Of a DNA stretch of 64,000 nucleotides, positions 63,417 to 64,000 are shown in pieces. The notes below the pieces were generated by a model, which made no database searches, was not told the origin of the DNA, and was given only the letters and a program-made list of their open reading frames with translations. The position numbers were made by a program, and so were the translations under genes. Source of the DNA: AP-15 sp963774345. Its GTDB lineage: Bacteria > Pseudomonadota > Alphaproteobacteria > ATCC43930 > CGMCC-115725. The number at the start of each line of letters is the position of its first letter. Position 1 is the first letter of the stretch. The stretch spans positions 62,001-126,000 of the forward strand of contig CAVZFB010000047.1 in the NCBI GenBank assembly GCA_963774345.1, written 5' to 3'.

Positions 63417-64000
63417 CGGCGGCCAAGATAGCCTCGGTGCTCGGCGGCGCTCGCCGCTGCGGGCGGTGGTGGCGGTGCGTCTGTCCTGTTCACGGATCGC
63501 GGACGGGTCGCAGTCTGACCCTCGCGCTACGCGACCACCCGCGAGGGCTTGCCTTGCACTGTCACGCCGGATGCAGCCGTGACGAGATCCTTGCCGAGCT
63601 GCATCGGCTTGGGCTGTCCGCCCATGGAACTGAGTGGCGGCCGGCATCGGTCTCGCTGCACGACGATAACAGCGATGACACTGCCCGCCGCGTGGCAGCG
63701 GCACGCCGATTATGGCAAGGGGGGCAGAATGCCCACGGAAGCCCACTGGAGCACTATCTGCGGTCGCGGGGTATTGAGATGCCCCCGCCGCCCTCCCTGC
63801 GCTGGGCGCCTAGCTGTCGCCATCCCAGCGGCCGAATTCTCTCGGCGATGCTGGCACGCATCGATGCGGTGGACGGTGAGCTGATCGGCGTTCATCGGAC
63901 CTATCTGCGGCCAGACGGCTCGGGGAAAGCGGATATCGAGCCCGCAAAGGCGACGCTCGGCTGCGCGGCCGGTGGCGCGGTCCGGCTCGCCGAGCGATGC
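63413..64000 (+). CDS. Phage/island-type primase with CHC2-like zinc finger, N-terminal part
   Basis: An open frame of 196 codons runs from GTG at 63413 to the window end without a stop. It begins with a primase-type zinc finger: CVCPVHG near 22-28 and LHCHAGCSRDEILAELHRLG. Later GVHRTYLRPDGSGKADI and AKATLGCAAGGAVRLAE match the DUF7146 region that precedes a Toprim domain in phage and plasmid primases. The C-terminal catalytic part is outside. The GTG overlaps the stop of the excisionase-like gene. Confidence 0.82.
   Translation, partial: MTAAKIASVLGGARRCGRWWRCVCPVHGSRTGRSLTLALRDHPRGLALHCHAGCSRDEILAELHRLGLSAHGTEWRPASVSLHDDNSDDTARRVAAARRLWQGGQNAHGSPLEHYLRSRGIEMPPPPSLRWAPSCRHPSGRILSAMLARIDAVDGELIGVHRTYLRPDGSGKADIEPAKATLGCAAGGAVRLAERC

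Larger units (their letters stand above)
61190..64000. mobile_element. Integrated genetic element, left end
   Basis: From the comEC break to the window end are an integrase, a zinc-finger protein, an excisionase-like protein and a phage-type primase. This is the typical recombination-replication module of a genomic island or satellite prophage. The right end is not in the window, so size and type are open. Confidence 0.8.

Overview
The window is GC-rich, densely packed bacterial chromosome that looks alphaproteobacterial (Rhodospirillales/Hyphomicrobiales type). This rests on several features: a phasin with a TGC-rich promoter, ubiK and YbjN next to proC, an OmpR/EnvZ pair and a PetP-like MarR beside ilvE, the order uvrC-pgsA-moaD-moaE, TadE/TadG pilus proteins, a DivK-like receiver, and very large GAF histidine kinases. 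The exact genus cannot be told from sequence alone. No rRNA, tRNA or CRISPR array was seen.

Layout. 0-17.7 kb: the tail of a HigBA toxin-antitoxin locus, a sugar-acid dehydratase, an alpha/beta-hydrolase fused to a class III cyclase, a metallo-beta-lactamase/CobW pair, a TetR-hydrolase/MFS divergon with a clear operator, an animal-type haem peroxidase, an ion channel, an LLM flavin oxidoreductase and a Tag-type glycosylase. 17.7-21.7 kb: a TadE-TadE-TadG operon; TadG carries a four-repeat insertion. 21.8-30.2 kb: housekeeping and polyhydroxyalkanoate-related genes (HAD, ubiK, ybjN, proC, tetR, phasin), a two-component system, marR and ilvE. 30.2-38.9 kb: the molybdenum-cofactor cluster moaE-moaD-moeA-mobB, then pgsA, uvrC, an SDR and uvrB. 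39-53.6 kb: a minus-strand signalling block. In transcription order it holds a 2210-residue histidine kinase with 11 GAF domains, a truncated DivK-like receiver, four paralogous Tat-type solute-binding proteins, an SCO1 protein, a membrane histidine kinase, an intact DivK-like receiver and a receiver-cyclase. Most of these junctions overlap or nearly touch, so the block may act as one unit. 53.6-61.2 kb: VapBC-type toxin-antitoxin, lepA, a papain-fold-like protein, GST, a methyltransferase, an F420-type LLM enzyme and the 5' part of comEC. 61.2-64.0 kb: the end of an integrated element (tyrosine integrase, zinc-finger protein, excisionase-like protein, start of a phage-type primase) that cuts comEC.

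The best candidate for an undescribed system is the 39-53.6 kb block. Its four exported binding proteins have no ABC permease or ATPase nearby, share five invariant cysteines, and sit with an SCO1 thiol/copper protein and two sensor kinases. I infer a periplasmic sensing module rather than an importer.

Caution on quality: about ten genes (tetR, MFS, moaD, moeA, mobB, uvrC, SDR, uvrB, one kinase, one binding protein) are broken by frame changes. Nearly all can be explained as +1 insertions, which points to base-calling errors rather than gene decay. They are annotated as single genes over their full span.
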